Assembly (NCBI GenBank): GCA_030428905.1
Contig: JAUIED010000023.1
Coordinates: 1-41,520 of the forward strand
Origin: Gammaproteobacteria bacterium
Lineage (GTDB): Bacteria; Pseudomonadota; Gammaproteobacteria; Pseudomonadales; Azotimanducaceae
DNA length: 41,520 bases
Direction of reading: 5' to 3'
Positions 15,232 through 23,713 of the stretch are shown here, one piece after another. The position numbers and the translations under genes are program-made. The notes beneath the pieces are model-generated. The model had not been told where the DNA came from, made no database searches, and saw nothing but the letters and a program-made list of their open reading frames with translations. Each line of letters starts with the position of its first letter. The first letter of the stretch is position 1.

Positions 15232-15998
15232 GGATTCGCGCCCTGATCGTCGACGACGAAGCCCTCGCACGCGATCGGGTACGCCGCCTGGCGACAGCGG
15301 AGCCGGACATCGACATCGTCGGCGAGTGTGACAGCGGCGCCGATGCATTGGACGTCATCGCCAGCGAACACCCGCAACTGCTGTTTCTCGACGTACAGAT
15401 GCCCGAGATGGATGGCTTCGCGCTACTGGCGAGGCTCCCCGTTGAAACGTTGCCGCTGGTCATCTTCACCACCGCCTACGACCGCCACGCTGTGCGTGCG
15501 TTTGAAACGCACGCGGTGGACTATCTTCTCAAGCCGTTCAAACCTGCCCGATTCGCCGAGGCGGTCGCGCGCGCCAGGCAACGTATCGCCAGCGGTCACA
15601 CCGACGACAGAACGCTCGCGCTGCGCGCACTGCTGGCCTCCGCAGCGGAGCGCGATGCACCGCGGCTGACGCGGATCACTGTGAAGCACGATGACCGCAC
15701 GATCGTAGTACATACCGACGACATCGAAGCCTTCGAGGTGGCCGGTAACTACGTTGCCGCGTATGTCGACGATGCCTGCCACATCTTCCGAGAAAGCCTC
15801 AGCAGGCTGGAAAAGCAACTCGACCCCAGAAAATTCCTGCGTGTCAGCCGCAGCGCCATCGTCAACCTGGACAGCGTTCGAGAGCTGCAGCCGATGTTCA
15901 AGGGCGAGCATGTGATCGTACTGCAAAGTACCCGCAAGGTATCGATGACCCGCGGCGTGCGAGAGGTGGAAAAAGCCATTAGATACGGGAAGCCCTGA
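15228..15998 (+). CDS. LytTR family response regulator
   Basis: A 256-residue protein. Residues 1-120 are a receiver: Asp9/Asp10, phospho-acceptor Asp55 in LLFLDVQMPEMDG, Thr81 or Thr82, and Lys102 in YLLKPFKP. Residues about 150-255 are a LytTR DNA-binding domain (DDIEAFEVAGNYVAAYVDD, then FLRVSRSAIVNLDSVRELQP). It should bind paired direct repeats upstream of its targets. It is coupled to the LytS-type kinase by a 4-base overlap. Such pairs often control outer-membrane proteins or carbon uptake; the target here is not evident. Confidence 0.93.
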   Translation: MRIRALIVDDEALARDRVRRLATAEPDIDIVGECDSGADALDVIASEHPQLLFLDVQMPEMDGFALLARLPVETLPLVIFTTAYDRHAVRAFETHAVDYLLKPFKPARFAEAVARARQRIASGHTDDRTLALRALLASAAERDAPRLTRITVKHDDRTIVVHTDDIEAFEVAGNYVAAYVDDACHIFRESLSRLEKQLDPRKFLRVSRSAIVNLDSVRELQPMFKGEHVIVLQSTRKVSMTRGVREVEKAIRYGKP

Positions 15999-16015
15999 GA
16001 ACCCGCCCCGGGGAA

Positions 16016-16025
16016 CCTACGTATT
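16016..16025. promoter_or_regulatory. TACGTAG-type site upstream of fnr
   Basis: The reverse strand reads AATACGTAGG, containing the heptamer TACGTAG found also before ccoN and before the globin/usp pair. It lies 33 bp upstream of the Fnr start, in a 59-bp gap. As I recall, FixJ sites have a core of this type; the assignment is inference. Confidence 0.35.
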
Positions 16026-16057
16026 GCAGCACCGCCCTGCCCGCCTAGCCTTGGACG

Positions 16058-16771
16058 ATGGCCAAATCCCTACCAGCACAGTGCGCCACCTGCCCTACTG
16101 CACGGTTGTGTCTGGCCCGCACGCTGGGCGAAGCGCAACTCGAGCTGCTCGCCGAAACCGTCGGCACCGCAGATGTATATGACGCTGGTGAATATATCTA
16201 CCGCCTGGGTGATGCAACCGATCGCCTGCATGTGGTGCGCTCGGGGGCGATCAAATCCATCGCTCTTACACCTTCCGGCGACGAGCACGTCACCGGTTTT
16301 CACTTTGCTGGTGAAATTTTCGGCCTGATGGGCTTCACCACCGGTGCCCATGATGATTCGGCGCTGGCTCTGGATAAGACCAGCGTGTGCCGGGTGCGCG
16401 TGAGCGATCTGCCCCGGCTGTGGTCCATCGGCTGCGACAATGCCTTTCTGATGCTCATCGGCGAGCGGGAAAAGATGCTGACCCGGCAGCGGTTGTTGCT
16501 GTGCCAGACGCGCGCTGAGGCAAGGCTCGCCGCATTTTTCCTGCAGACCGGCGAGGTACAGGCAAGACGCGGAGGCAGCAGCACCAATCTGTATCTGCCC
16601 ATGCGCCTGACGGACCTTGCCAACTTTCTCGGCATGACCTTGGAAAGCCTGTCGAGAACGCTGTCGCGAATGACGAAGGCGGGCCTGCTGACCAGGCAGG
16701 GCACCGCTTTCGTGGTTCACCGGCCGGACGACCTCCTTGCCATCGCCGGTGATTGGGCCACGTCTTCCTGA
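16058..16771 (+). CDS. fnr: Fnr/Anr oxygen-responsive transcription regulator (Crp/Fnr family)
   Basis: A 237-residue protein with the full Fnr signature. Cys9, Cys12 and Cys18 (C-x2-C-x5-C) and Cys111 are the four ligands of the oxygen-labile 4Fe-4S cluster. A cyclic-nucleotide-like fold covers residues 25-150 and a winged helix the end. In the recognition helix Glu196, Ser199 and Arg200 (ESLSR) match the FNR residues that read TTGAT. It should therefore bind the perfect FNR box at 6354. It stands alone after the LytTR gene, with a possible FixJ-type site upstream, and its end is 5 bases from the convergent ompW gene. The functional name is firm at family level; anr would be an equivalent name. 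Confidence 0.93.
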   Translation: MAKSLPAQCATCPTARLCLARTLGEAQLELLAETVGTADVYDAGEYIYRLGDATDRLHVVRSGAIKSIALTPSGDEHVTGFHFAGEIFGLMGFTTGAHDDSALALDKTSVCRVRVSDLPRLWSIGCDNAFLMLIGEREKMLTRQRLLLCQTRAEARLAAFFLQTGEVQARRGGSSTNLYLPMRLTDLANFLGMTLESLSRTLSRMTKAGLLTRQGTAFVVHRPDDLLAIAGDWATSS

Positions 16772-16776
16772 CTGTG

Positions 16777-17406
16777 CTAGAAGCGGTAGCCGACGTTAAG
16801 GCCGAACGCCCACGGATCGATCTCAACGCTCTCTTTCAGTGACAGCCCAGGTGCGGTGACCTTGGCATCCGTATCGATGTCCATGTAACGAACATCCGCG
16901 TTCAGAAACCAGCGATCGTTGAGCTTGAAATCCACCCCGATGACCGCCGCAGGACCCACCGATGTATCGAGCTCGAGCTCAGTGCCCGCGAGCGCTCCTT
17001 TGGTGTCTTCCTCAAAGAACAGCGTCACGTTCACGCCCAAGCCCGCATAGAAATTCACCGGCGCGTCTTTGCTGAATCGATACACCATGCTGATGGTCGG
17101 CGGCAGGTGTTTGGTTTCTGCCAGGTTCGCACCGCCAATGTCGATATCGTGCTTGAACGGCAGCGCCGCCAGCACTTCCAGGCCCAACTGTTCGGTGAAC
17201 ATGTAGGTGATGTTGAACGTCAACTGCTCCGCGGAGTCGACTTCAAGATCAGCCGCCAGCGCGGCCACATTGCCGTTATCGGACTTCGGACGGACGCTAT
17301 GGAAGCCGCCACGCACCAGCCAGCTACCGGCCTCGACCGCCACAGCCGGCACGGAGGCAAACGTCATCACCGCCGCTGCAAACCAAACCAACCCTCTCAT
17401 TTTCAT
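16777..17406 (-). CDS. ompW: OmpW family outer-membrane protein
   Basis: A 209-residue protein when started at 17406. A signal peptide ends near SVPAVAVEAGSW; the rest shows the eight-strand OmpW pattern: GSWLVRGGFHSVRPKSD at the start, LPPTISMVYRFSKDAPVNFYAGLGVN in the middle, and GLNVGYRF with a terminal Phe at the end. OmpW forms a small hydrophobic channel; in E. coli it is FNR-controlled, which fits its place beside fnr, although I find no perfect FNR box upstream. Two ATGs (17406 and 17400) compete; AAGGAATAAGG before the first decides weakly. Confidence 0.9.
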   Translation of the reverse strand: MKMRGLVWFAAAVMTFASVPAVAVEAGSWLVRGGFHSVRPKSDNGNVAALAADLEVDSAEQLTFNITYMFTEQLGLEVLAALPFKHDIDIGGANLAETKHLPPTISMVYRFSKDAPVNFYAGLGVNVTLFFEEDTKGALAGTELELDTSVGPAAVIGVDFKLNDRWFLNADVRYMDIDTDAKVTAPGLSLKESVEIDPWAFGLNVGYRF

Positions 17407-17467
17407 TGCCTTATTCCTTAACCACTGTTTACTTCCAATCGCCGACGGGAAACACTGCCAGCACATT

Positions 17468-17487
17468 CATTGTGCACATGCACAATG
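17468..17487. promoter_or_regulatory. 20-bp perfect palindrome between ompW and selO
   Basis: CATTGTGCA (17468-17476), spacer CA, then TGCACAATG (17479-17487). It is 57 bp before the selO start and 61 bp from the ompW start, a good place for a shared operator. It does not match FNR or the CRP consensus. It could also fold as a short hairpin in RNA. Confidence 0.55.
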
Positions 17488-17544
17488 GGAGACCCATACG
17501 GGATACCCGAATCAAAACAAAGCTGTGAACGAAGAGGTCTTGTG

Positions 17545-19002
17545 ATGCAGTTCCAGAATTCTTACGCAAGCGAGCTCGAGGGCTGCTACGTGCCGTGGCA
17601 GGGCGCAGAAGTACCCGCGCCGACGATCCTGCGGCTCAACGAAGCACTCGCGGAGGAGCTGTCTCTGGACGTGGCGATGCTGTACGCGGAGGGCGCACCA
17701 ATATTGTGCGGCGCACATAAACCGGCAGGCAGCCAACCCCTCGCAATGGCCTATGCGGGACACCAATTCGGCAACTTCTCACCTCAGCTGGGCGACGGTC
17801 GCGCGCTACTGCTCGGCGAGCTGCGGGACAGAAAAGGGCAACTGCGCGACCTGCACCTCAAGGGCTCCGGCGCCACGCCTTTCTCCCGAGGCGGCGATGG
17901 TAAGGCAGCACTCGGCCCAGTGCTCCGGGAGTATCTGGTCGGCGAGGCGATGCACGCGCTCGGCGTGCCGACGACACGGGCGCTGGCTGCCGTGGCCACC
18001 GGCGAGCAGGTGGCCCGCGATACGCTGCTGCCGGGGGCGGTGCTGGCACGGGTTGCATCGAGCCATATCCGGGTGGGTACGTTCCAGTTTCTGGCCGCAC
18101 GCCAGGGTGCAGACGGGCTGAGACGGCTCGCGGACTACAGCATCGCGCGGCACTTTGCAGATCTCGCGGACAGCAGCGATCGATACTTCGAGTTTCTGCA
18201 GCGCGTCATCGCAAGGCAGGCAGCACTGGTTGCCCATTGGATGCGTCTCGGATTCGTGCACGGTGTAATGAACACGGACAACACCACCATCTCAGGCGAA
18301 ACCATCGACTACGGGCCATGCGCGTTCCTCGACGCGTACGACGAACGCACCGTGTTCAGCTCCATCGACCATGGCGGCCGCTATGCTTACGGCAATCAGC
18401 CGGCGGTAGCACAGTGGAACCTGGCCCGCCTTGCCGAGGCTCTGCTGCCGTTGATCGACGCCGCCGACGTCGATGCCGCCGTGGCCCGCGCCACCGAAGC
18501 GCTGCAGGCGTTTCCCGGTGTGTATCAGGGGTACTGGCTGGATGCCATGCGCAGCAAACTCGGCCTTCGCACTGCACAGGATGACGATCTGACGCTGATC
18601 AACGCGTTACTCGAATGCATGGGTGACGCGGGCGCAGATTTTACGCTGACCTTTCGCCGGGCGGCCGACATCGTGCGGCAGCAACCCGCCGCATTCGTGG
18701 CGATCTTCAACGAACCGGCGGCCGTGCTGGCTTGGATGGACCGCTACCGGGCACGGTTGGCCCAGGAACCGTTGGATGAACGCACGCGCGCAGCCGAAAT
18801 GGACCGCGTGAATCCGCTCTACATTCCGCGGAATGACAAAGTCGAAGACGCGCTCTCACAGGCGCACACCGGGGATCTCTCTGCTTTCGATCGCCTGCTC
18901 GACGCGGTTACGAACCCGTACGAAGCGCGCGCGGATCTATCGGGATACGAGCTCGGCGCACCACCCGGGGCGGCTCCATACAGAACGTTCTGCGGCACCT
19001 GA
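17545..19002 (+). CDS. selO: SelO family protein adenylyltransferase (YdiU)
   Basis: A 485-residue pseudokinase-fold enzyme. Family motifs are clear: AYAGHQFGNFSPQLGDGRA near residues 70-88, KGSGATPFSRGGDGKA near 106-121, HGVMNTDN near 239-246 and DYGP near 254. SelO transfers AMP to Ser, Thr or Tyr of redox proteins and is linked to oxidative-stress resistance. The C-terminal FCGT keeps the conserved Cys that is selenocysteine in some eukaryotic homologues. The start at 17545 follows GAAGAGG; a GTG-like start 75 bases upstream would add an unrelated leader. It is a single-gene unit facing a convergent gene. Confidence 0.95.
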   Translation: MQFQNSYASELEGCYVPWQGAEVPAPTILRLNEALAEELSLDVAMLYAEGAPILCGAHKPAGSQPLAMAYAGHQFGNFSPQLGDGRALLLGELRDRKGQLRDLHLKGSGATPFSRGGDGKAALGPVLREYLVGEAMHALGVPTTRALAAVATGEQVARDTLLPGAVLARVASSHIRVGTFQFLAARQGADGLRRLADYSIARHFADLADSSDRYFEFLQRVIARQAALVAHWMRLGFVHGVMNTDNTTISGETIDYGPCAFLDAYDERTVFSSIDHGGRYAYGNQPAVAQWNLARLAEALLPLIDAADVDAAVARATEALQAFPGVYQGYWLDAMRSKLGLRTAQDDDLTLINALLECMGDAGADFTLTFRRAADIVRQQPAAFVAIFNEPAAVLAWMDRYRARLAQEPLDERTRAAEMDRVNPLYIPRNDKVEDALSQAHTGDLSAFDRLLDAVTNPYEARADLSGYELGAPPGAAPYRTFCGT

Positions 19003-19046
19003 AGCGCAACACCGCTCAGGGGCGCAGTACGCAGCTACTGCTTCAG
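18999..19046. terminator. possible bidirectional terminator between convergent genes
   Basis: CTGAAGC at 18999-19005 is complementary to GCTTCAG at 19040-19046, spanning both stop codons. Inside, GCAGTA (19024-19029) pairs with TACTGC (19036-19041) around CGCAGC. The alternative stems overlap and there is no T run, so this is weak. Confidence 0.3.
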
Positions 19047-20261
19047 CAGCGGCGCGTGGCGACGCAGGTCCATCTGCACCGATCTGTCTTCTGGCGACGC
19101 GATCGACATGTCAGCGGGCAAGCGTGCCAGCACGGCTTCGACCGGCACCCGCTCCATCACCGGTTGATCCCGAGCGCCCAGCGGCGTTCTGATTCCCTGC
19201 CAGCGGATCATCAGGTACCCCTCCGCACCCGGCGCCGGCTGCAGCCAGTTCCACACACCCGGATCCTTGTGGCTGACGACGAAATGGTACATCTGGTCCG
19301 CGCTGACGCGGGCCTGCATGTTGTTCAGGCTGACCTGGGTCCGCAGGTAATCCGGTGTGACAAACCAGCTGTTGCCCAGTTGGATGGCCTGGTAGCGCGC
19401 ATCGTTCTGCGGCACCCGTACCAGCAGCGCTTCGTCTGGCTCGATGCGGTACCGGGCTATCACGCCGAACTGACCGCTCAATCCACCTCGCTCCTCAGCA
19501 CTGGCCCTCAGCGGCAGAATCGTGTTGACCGGCAAACGCCGAAGCATGGCCATGTACTCATCCGCCCATAACGCGACGACCTCATCGAGATACCGCGCCG
19601 CCAGCTCCCAACGCGACTGGGACGCCGCCTGCTGGCAACAGTCCTCTCGAATGATTTCGACAGAGGTCAGGCTACCTGCAGCCCAGTCACTGAACGTCTG
19701 CCGCAGCAGTACGGCTCGCGTTTGCGCCGGTAACGGCCACCAGCGCTCGTCTCTCGGCGAGCCGCCAAAATACAGCTCGAAAGACTCGCCGCTTTCGACA
19801 CCGATCTCGTCGAGGTCGACCACGAACAGATCTCTGCTCAAACCAATCATCGGGTAACTGTCGATGAACTGCAGGGTGATGTGCGAGTGCTTACCCCGCA
19901 TTCCCCGAATCAGGTAGGTACCCGCACCGTCCAGCAAGGCGGATGAGTAATGGGTGTCCGGGTTTACCAAGCCCGGCATGCCATCTACTTCCGTCTGATG
20001 CATGAAACGCGGAAACTCAAGCTGACGAGCACTGCTGGACAGGCTCCACGCATGCTGCAGCGCGCCGGCGAGGAAGTCTTCCACCTCCTGGCGCGCCTGC
20101 GCCGAGGCGGTTTTGCCGGCCAACCCGAGCAGTCGCTGCTCCGCCCGCTCTATCGCCAGCCTGAACTGCACAGGAGCGCTGAGCTCTGCTGCCAGCACGG
20201 CGGATGAAGACAGCCAGAGAACGACGAGCACCCACGGTCGCAAAGCCTGCGCGGTCACCAT
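19035..20261 (-). CDS. exported DUF1214-like protein
   Basis: A 408-residue protein with a signal peptide (to about residue 24, LSSSAVLA). The central part (NPDTHYSSALLDGAGTYLIR, then GKHSHITLQFIDS) and the end (RVSADQMYHFVVSHKDPGVW, then LMIRWQGIRTP) resemble the DUF1254/DUF1214 family of exported proteins of unknown function, here with only the DUF1214 half obvious. The start overlaps the stop of the phosphatase gene by one base (TGATG), so it is the last gene of a minus-strand group. It may be periplasmic. Function unknown. Confidence 0.72.
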   Translation of the reverse strand: MVTAQALRPWVLVVLWLSSSAVLAAELSAPVQFRLAIERAEQRLLGLAGKTASAQARQEVEDFLAGALQHAWSLSSSARQLEFPRFMHQTEVDGMPGLVNPDTHYSSALLDGAGTYLIRGMRGKHSHITLQFIDSYPMIGLSRDLFVVDLDEIGVESGESFELYFGGSPRDERWWPLPAQTRAVLLRQTFSDWAAGSLTSVEIIREDCCQQAASQSRWELAARYLDEVVALWADEYMAMLRRLPVNTILPLRASAEERGGLSGQFGVIARYRIEPDEALLVRVPQNDARYQAIQLGNSWFVTPDYLRTQVSLNNMQARVSADQMYHFVVSHKDPGVWNWLQPAPGAEGYLMIRWQGIRTPLGARDQPVMERVPVEAVLARLPADMSIASPEDRSVQMDLRRHAPLLKQ

Positions 20262-20887
20262 CAGTACGCGCGTGCGGGCAGGCCGCCAAACGGCCCCTCG
20301 CCCGCAACATAATGCTGCACGAGGAACGCATCACCCTGCTGCTCGAGGTGAAAGATCGTGTCATTCGTCTGGCTGAACGAGAGCATCTCTTCCGGGGTCA
20401 ATGACAGCAGCGTGCCCACCATCGCCCGGCCGATGATGCCGTGCGAGATGATGGCAATGCGCTGGTAATCGGCTGCCAGCAGCGCGTCGAGAAAGGGCAT
20501 TGCCCTGCTGATCATGTCAGGGTAGTTCTCGGTACCAGGGCCCCGGACGTGAAACGGATCTGCACGCCAGGCTGCAAACGCCTCCGGCCACTTATCCGGC
20601 ACGTCATCCCACATCTCCCCGCTCCATTCGCCGCAGTGCCACTCCTTGATTCGCTCATCGAGGTCGAATCCAACACCGAGGTGATTGTCGATGATCTCGG
20701 CCGTCTGCCGTGTGCGGTCGAGCGGTGACGCGACCATGTATTCGATACCATGCGCTTTCAAGAACCTGCCGTTGGCATCTGCCTGTCGCCGGCCAACATC
20801 ATTCAGGTCCGAGTTCCACTGCCCCTGCATTCGCCGGATCGCATTCCACTCGGTTTCGCCATGGCGCACGAAGTACAACGATTTCAT
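20261..20887 (-). CDS. histidine phosphatase family protein (phosphoglycerate mutase-like)
   Basis: A 208-residue cytoplasmic enzyme of the branch-1 histidine phosphatase superfamily. RHGE at residues 8-11 carries the catalytic His9; SPLDRTRQT near 54-62 and SHG near 147-149 complete the phosphate pocket. The insert with EWHCGEWSG and the loop after it are typical of small-molecule phosphatases such as CobC/GpmB types. The substrate is unknown. I place the start at the ATG at 20887, because RHGE should be close to the N-terminus; a TTG at 20908 directly after the upstream stop is the alternative. Confidence 0.9.
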   Translation of the reverse strand: MKSLYFVRHGETEWNAIRRMQGQWNSDLNDVGRRQADANGRFLKAHGIEYMVASPLDRTRQTAEIIDNHLGVGFDLDERIKEWHCGEWSGEMWDDVPDKWPEAFAAWRADPFHVRGPGTENYPDMISRAMPFLDALLAADYQRIAIISHGIIGRAMVGTLLSLTPEEMLSFSQTNDTIFHLEQQGDAFLVQHYVAGEGPFGGLPARAY

Positions 20888-20908
20888 GGGCGAATCTGCC
20901 GACTGCAA

Positions 20909-21247
20909 TCAACGCGAGGCGGAACGGCCCAGGAGGGGAGACCACAACATCTCATGCAGGCGTGCCATGCGCCTCATCTGCTCAGCGTAAAGATCCGTTG
21001 CCGCCTGCAACCCCTCTGCGCAATGCTGGCTGGAACGGGAAGCATGTTCCGCCACCGCCTCGAGCGGCGGCTGGCCACTGCCGAGTGCGCGGAGGAAAGC
21101 CTGCTGGTCTTCCAGCCATATCTGGAGCTGTTCCTGCGCGGTGCGTCCCACACGATCGGCAAACTCCATCCACATGCCGAGGTCCTCCGTCAGCTCATGG
21201 CTTGCCACGAACTCGGCCTGCAGCAGTTGCTCATCAAGATTCGACAT
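20909..21247 (-). CDS. small helical protein, unrecognised
   Basis: A 112-residue acidic, mainly alpha-helical protein without membrane segment or signal peptide. Hydrophobic residues repeat at helical spacing (TAQEQLQIWLEDQQAFLRAL; AAEQM-like end with LYAEQMRRMARLHEMLW). It vaguely recalls phasin-like proteins of polyhydroxyalkanoate granules, but no PHA gene is nearby and I would not name it. AAAGGAG lies 7 bases before the ATG at 21247. It follows the antiporter gene by 21 bases and precedes the phosphatase gene directly, so all are one operon. Confidence 0.7.
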   Translation of the reverse strand: MSNLDEQLLQAEFVASHELTEDLGMWMEFADRVGRTAQEQLQIWLEDQQAFLRALGSGQPPLEAVAEHASRSSQHCAEGLQAATDLYAEQMRRMARLHEMLWSPLLGRSASR

Positions 21248-21268
21248 GGTTTTCTCCTTTCACCGCCG

Positions 21269-22414
21269 TCAGCGGCGGATTACCCAGCGCGTAAGCACCG
21301 GCGACGTCAGTTCCAGGACTACGGTAGACGCCAATACGATGGTCAGTATGGTCTGTGCGTAGTCCGGAAATCTCTGTGAGGCGACCAGCGCCAGACCAAG
21401 TGCAACGCCAGCCTGCGGCAGAAGCGCAAGACCAAGCGTGTATTTTACCCGGGCCGGCGCGTCGATGACTGTGCCGCCAAGCCAGATACCGCACACGATA
21501 CCGATTCCTCGCGCCAGGAGATAGGCCAGCAGCAGCCAGCCCACCCCAGCGAGCAGTTCCATGTGCAGCGACGCGCCCGCCAGCACGAAGAACAGAATCA
21601 TGAAGGGCCACTCCACGCCTTCGATGGCATGAAACGGTTTGCTGTGGTGCCGTGCGGTGCTCGCCACGACGATGCCCATGGCCATGGCCGCAAGGATCGG
21701 CGACAGCTCGAGCCATGCCGCCAGGCCGGCGCAAACGAATACGAAACCGAGTGCCTCCGCCAGAATGGGCTCGCCCTCCCGCTCGCCGAAGTTCAGCCGT
21801 CCTGTCACCATGGCCATCGGCAGACCGAGCAGGCCGCCAAGCGCGAGGCTGGCGAACACTTCGATCAGACCGGGTGTGAGCACCTCCACGCCCGCACCGT
21901 TGCCGCTGGCGAAGGCCATGAGCAGGGAAAACACGATCAACCCCCAGGCATCGTCGATGGCAACAATGGACAGCAGTGTGTCGGTGAAGCTGTTGCTCAC
22001 GCCAGTTTCATGCACCACATCATAGGTTGCCGTTGGTGCAGTAGCCGGTGCGATACCGGCCAGGACCAGCGCCAGCGTCAGCGGAGCGCCAAAGGCCAGG
22101 CTCGCCACAAACACGAAAAGCGATGCGCACAGCACTTTGCTCACCGACAGCACAAGCACCGGTTTGCCGCGCTCGCGCAGGGACGGCAGGCGTAGTTGCT
22201 GGCCGAGCAGGAAACCCACCATCGCCAGCGCCATCTGGGTGAGTACGGGAAACCACTCCTGCGCAAGGGCGCGCGGTAGAAAGCCGAGGCCCGCCGGGCC
22301 GATGGCAAGGCCCGCCAGCAGCAGAACGCTGACGCGTGGTAGAAATGTCGTGCGGCCCACCACATCGCTGGCAAGGCCAACGAGAAAGATGACACCCAGC
22401 AGGAGCAGGGCCAT
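21269..22414 (-). CDS. CPA2-family cation:proton antiporter
   Basis: A 381-residue polytopic membrane protein with about 11-12 helices. The segments AIGPAGLGFLP, the TAPTATYDVVHE region, SIVAIDDAWGL (with the paired Asp typical of the exchanger core) and LALLPQAGVALGLAL identify the CPA2 Na+ or K+/H+ exchanger superfamily. There is no C-terminal TrkA-N regulatory domain, as there is in KefB/C, so it may be a constitutive or differently controlled exchanger. AGGGAG precedes the ATG at 22414. It lies downstream of the tandem Usp gene, 20 bases away. Confidence 0.9.
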   Translation of the reverse strand: MALLLLGVIFLVGLASDVVGRTTFLPRVSVLLLAGLAIGPAGLGFLPRALAQEWFPVLTQMALAMVGFLLGQQLRLPSLRERGKPVLVLSVSKVLCASLFVFVASLAFGAPLTLALVLAGIAPATAPTATYDVVHETGVSNSFTDTLLSIVAIDDAWGLIVFSLLMAFASGNGAGVEVLTPGLIEVFASLALGGLLGLPMAMVTGRLNFGEREGEPILAEALGFVFVCAGLAAWLELSPILAAMAMGIVVASTARHHSKPFHAIEGVEWPFMILFFVLAGASLHMELLAGVGWLLLAYLLARGIGIVCGIWLGGTVIDAPARVKYTLGLALLPQAGVALGLALVASQRFPDYAQTILTIVLASTVVLELTSPVLTRWVIRR

Positions 22415-22434
22415 CTCCCTGCGCCCTCAGCGCA

Positions 22435-23319
22435 TCACGGATGCACGGCGAGCACGTCGCAGGTCGCCCGTGACAGGATGCGCTCGGCCGAGTTGCCAAG
22501 ACCCACAAATTGCCGCACGCGATGCGCACAGCTCCCCACCACCAGCAGATCGGCATTGAGCTTGCGCGCGGTCTGGGTCACGGTCTGGCCGACCTTCCCA
22601 ACCGGGAAGTGGCGATGCGACTTCTTGACACTGTAGGGGCTCAGCAGGTCTGCCAGCACATCCTGCGACTTCTGCAGCATGCGCTTCTTCGTTTCACGTT
22701 CGTCAATGATGTCCAGGTCGCGCAGAACGTTGGAGATCTCCAGCGCCGACACGCAGTGCAGTTCAGCACCGTAGATGCTGGCAAAGCGATCCGCTGCAGC
22801 CAGCACCTTGCGATTCAGGCGTTGATGCGTGCGGTCCGTGTGACGCAGATCGATGGCAGCAAGAACTCTTCCGGCAGGCTTACGCTTTCTGGTGGACGCT
22901 AACAGCACCGGCACCGACGCGGTGCGCAGAAGCTCCCAGTCGAGGGGCGTGTGCGCAATGGTTTTCGTCTGGTGCACCGACTTGATGATGAGATCACGCG
23001 GCTTTTTCTCCAAAGCCCGCCGAATCCAACCCGCAATGTCGTCCGTCCAGGCAGTGTGCAGAGAGACGTCTTTGGCAGCGCAACCGGAATCCTGCACCAG
23101 TGCCCGCTGCCACTGCTTGCGCTCCAGCAGAATTTCCTGACGAAGCGTGCGCCGCTGATGCGCATCGAAAAACTCCGAAGACTCCACCATCGGCTGCCAG
23201 CAGAACGCTGCAAGATCAAGATGCGCACCGGTGGCGCCTTGAATCTGCACTGCACGCTTGAAAGCGGTTTGCATGTGCTTCGGTTTGTCCAGAATCGTCA
23301 GCGCAGAATCCAGCCGCAT
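22435..23319 (-). CDS. tandem universal stress protein (UspE-like)
   Basis: A 294-residue protein of two Usp domains: about residues 5-145 and 150-294. The second is better preserved, ending in LVVGSCAHRVRQFVGLGNSAERIL and DVLAVHP, where GxG-N-SxR matches the ATP-binding loop of Usp domains. The first lacks that loop almost entirely, as in UspE. Such proteins help cells survive stress and stasis. AAGGAGCTGAT precedes the ATG at 23319. It starts the minus-strand group that continues with the antiporter gene. Confidence 0.9.
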   Translation of the reverse strand: MRLDSALTILDKPKHMQTAFKRAVQIQGATGAHLDLAAFCWQPMVESSEFFDAHQRRTLRQEILLERKQWQRALVQDSGCAAKDVSLHTAWTDDIAGWIRRALEKKPRDLIIKSVHQTKTIAHTPLDWELLRTASVPVLLASTRKRKPAGRVLAAIDLRHTDRTHQRLNRKVLAAADRFASIYGAELHCVSALEISNVLRDLDIIDERETKKRMLQKSQDVLADLLSPYSVKKSHRHFPVGKVGQTVTQTARKLNADLLVVGSCAHRVRQFVGLGNSAERILSRATCDVLAVHP

Positions 23320-23380
23320 ATCAGCTCCTTGATAGGTTGGTCGTCTTGTTCACGTTATTGAACGCAGGTTGAGCGGCAGA

Positions 23381-23713
23381 TCAAGCCGCTGAGGCACAGC
23401 GAATGCACATGGCAGCCGCCGGCAACGCCTTCAGCCGATCCGGATGTATGTCTTCGCCGCAGGTCACACAGGAACCGTAGGTGCCTTTCTGCAATCGTGC
23501 AAGGGCCAGATCGATGTCCTTGAGCTCCATCGCCAGCTCGCGCTCGAGCGCCACCATGGTTTCGTCGTTTCCCATCTCCACCGCCTGCTCGGCAAAGTCC
23601 TGCGGCAAGGGCTCCTCGCGGTGCTCCACGTGCCGGGCGAGTTTCTGCTTGCGTTCAACGATACTTGCGCGCATGTGTTGGAGACGTTGGGTGACTTCAT
23701 CCGTTGCTGACAT
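23381..23713 (-). CDS. DksA/TraR-type zinc-finger protein
   Basis: A 110-residue protein with an N-terminal coiled coil (residues 5-75) and a C4 zinc finger: Cys82, Cys85, Cys103 and Cys106 (CVTC and CIRC). The length and layout fit the short TraR/DksA-like proteins that enter the RNA polymerase secondary channel. At the coiled-coil tip, Asp39-x2-Glu42-x-Ala44 may stand in for the DxxDxA tip motif. It may therefore modulate transcription together with or instead of ppGpp. It is 61 bases upstream of the tandem Usp gene and probably its first operon member. Confidence 0.87.
   Translation of the reverse strand: MSATDEVTQRLQHMRASIVERKQKLARHVEHREEPLPQDFAEQAVEMGNDETMVALERELAMELKDIDLALARLQKGTYGSCVTCGEDIHPDRLKALPAAAMCIRCASAA

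Noticed and set aside
21263-21278. Hairpin CCGCCG/CGGCGG as a terminator
   Set aside because: It overlaps the antiporter stop codon, has no U tail and lies just before the ribosome site of the next operon gene.
23372-23390. Hairpin AGCGGC/GCCGCT as a terminator after the dksA-like gene
   Set aside because: Most of one arm is within the coding sequence and the operon seems to continue into the Usp gene.
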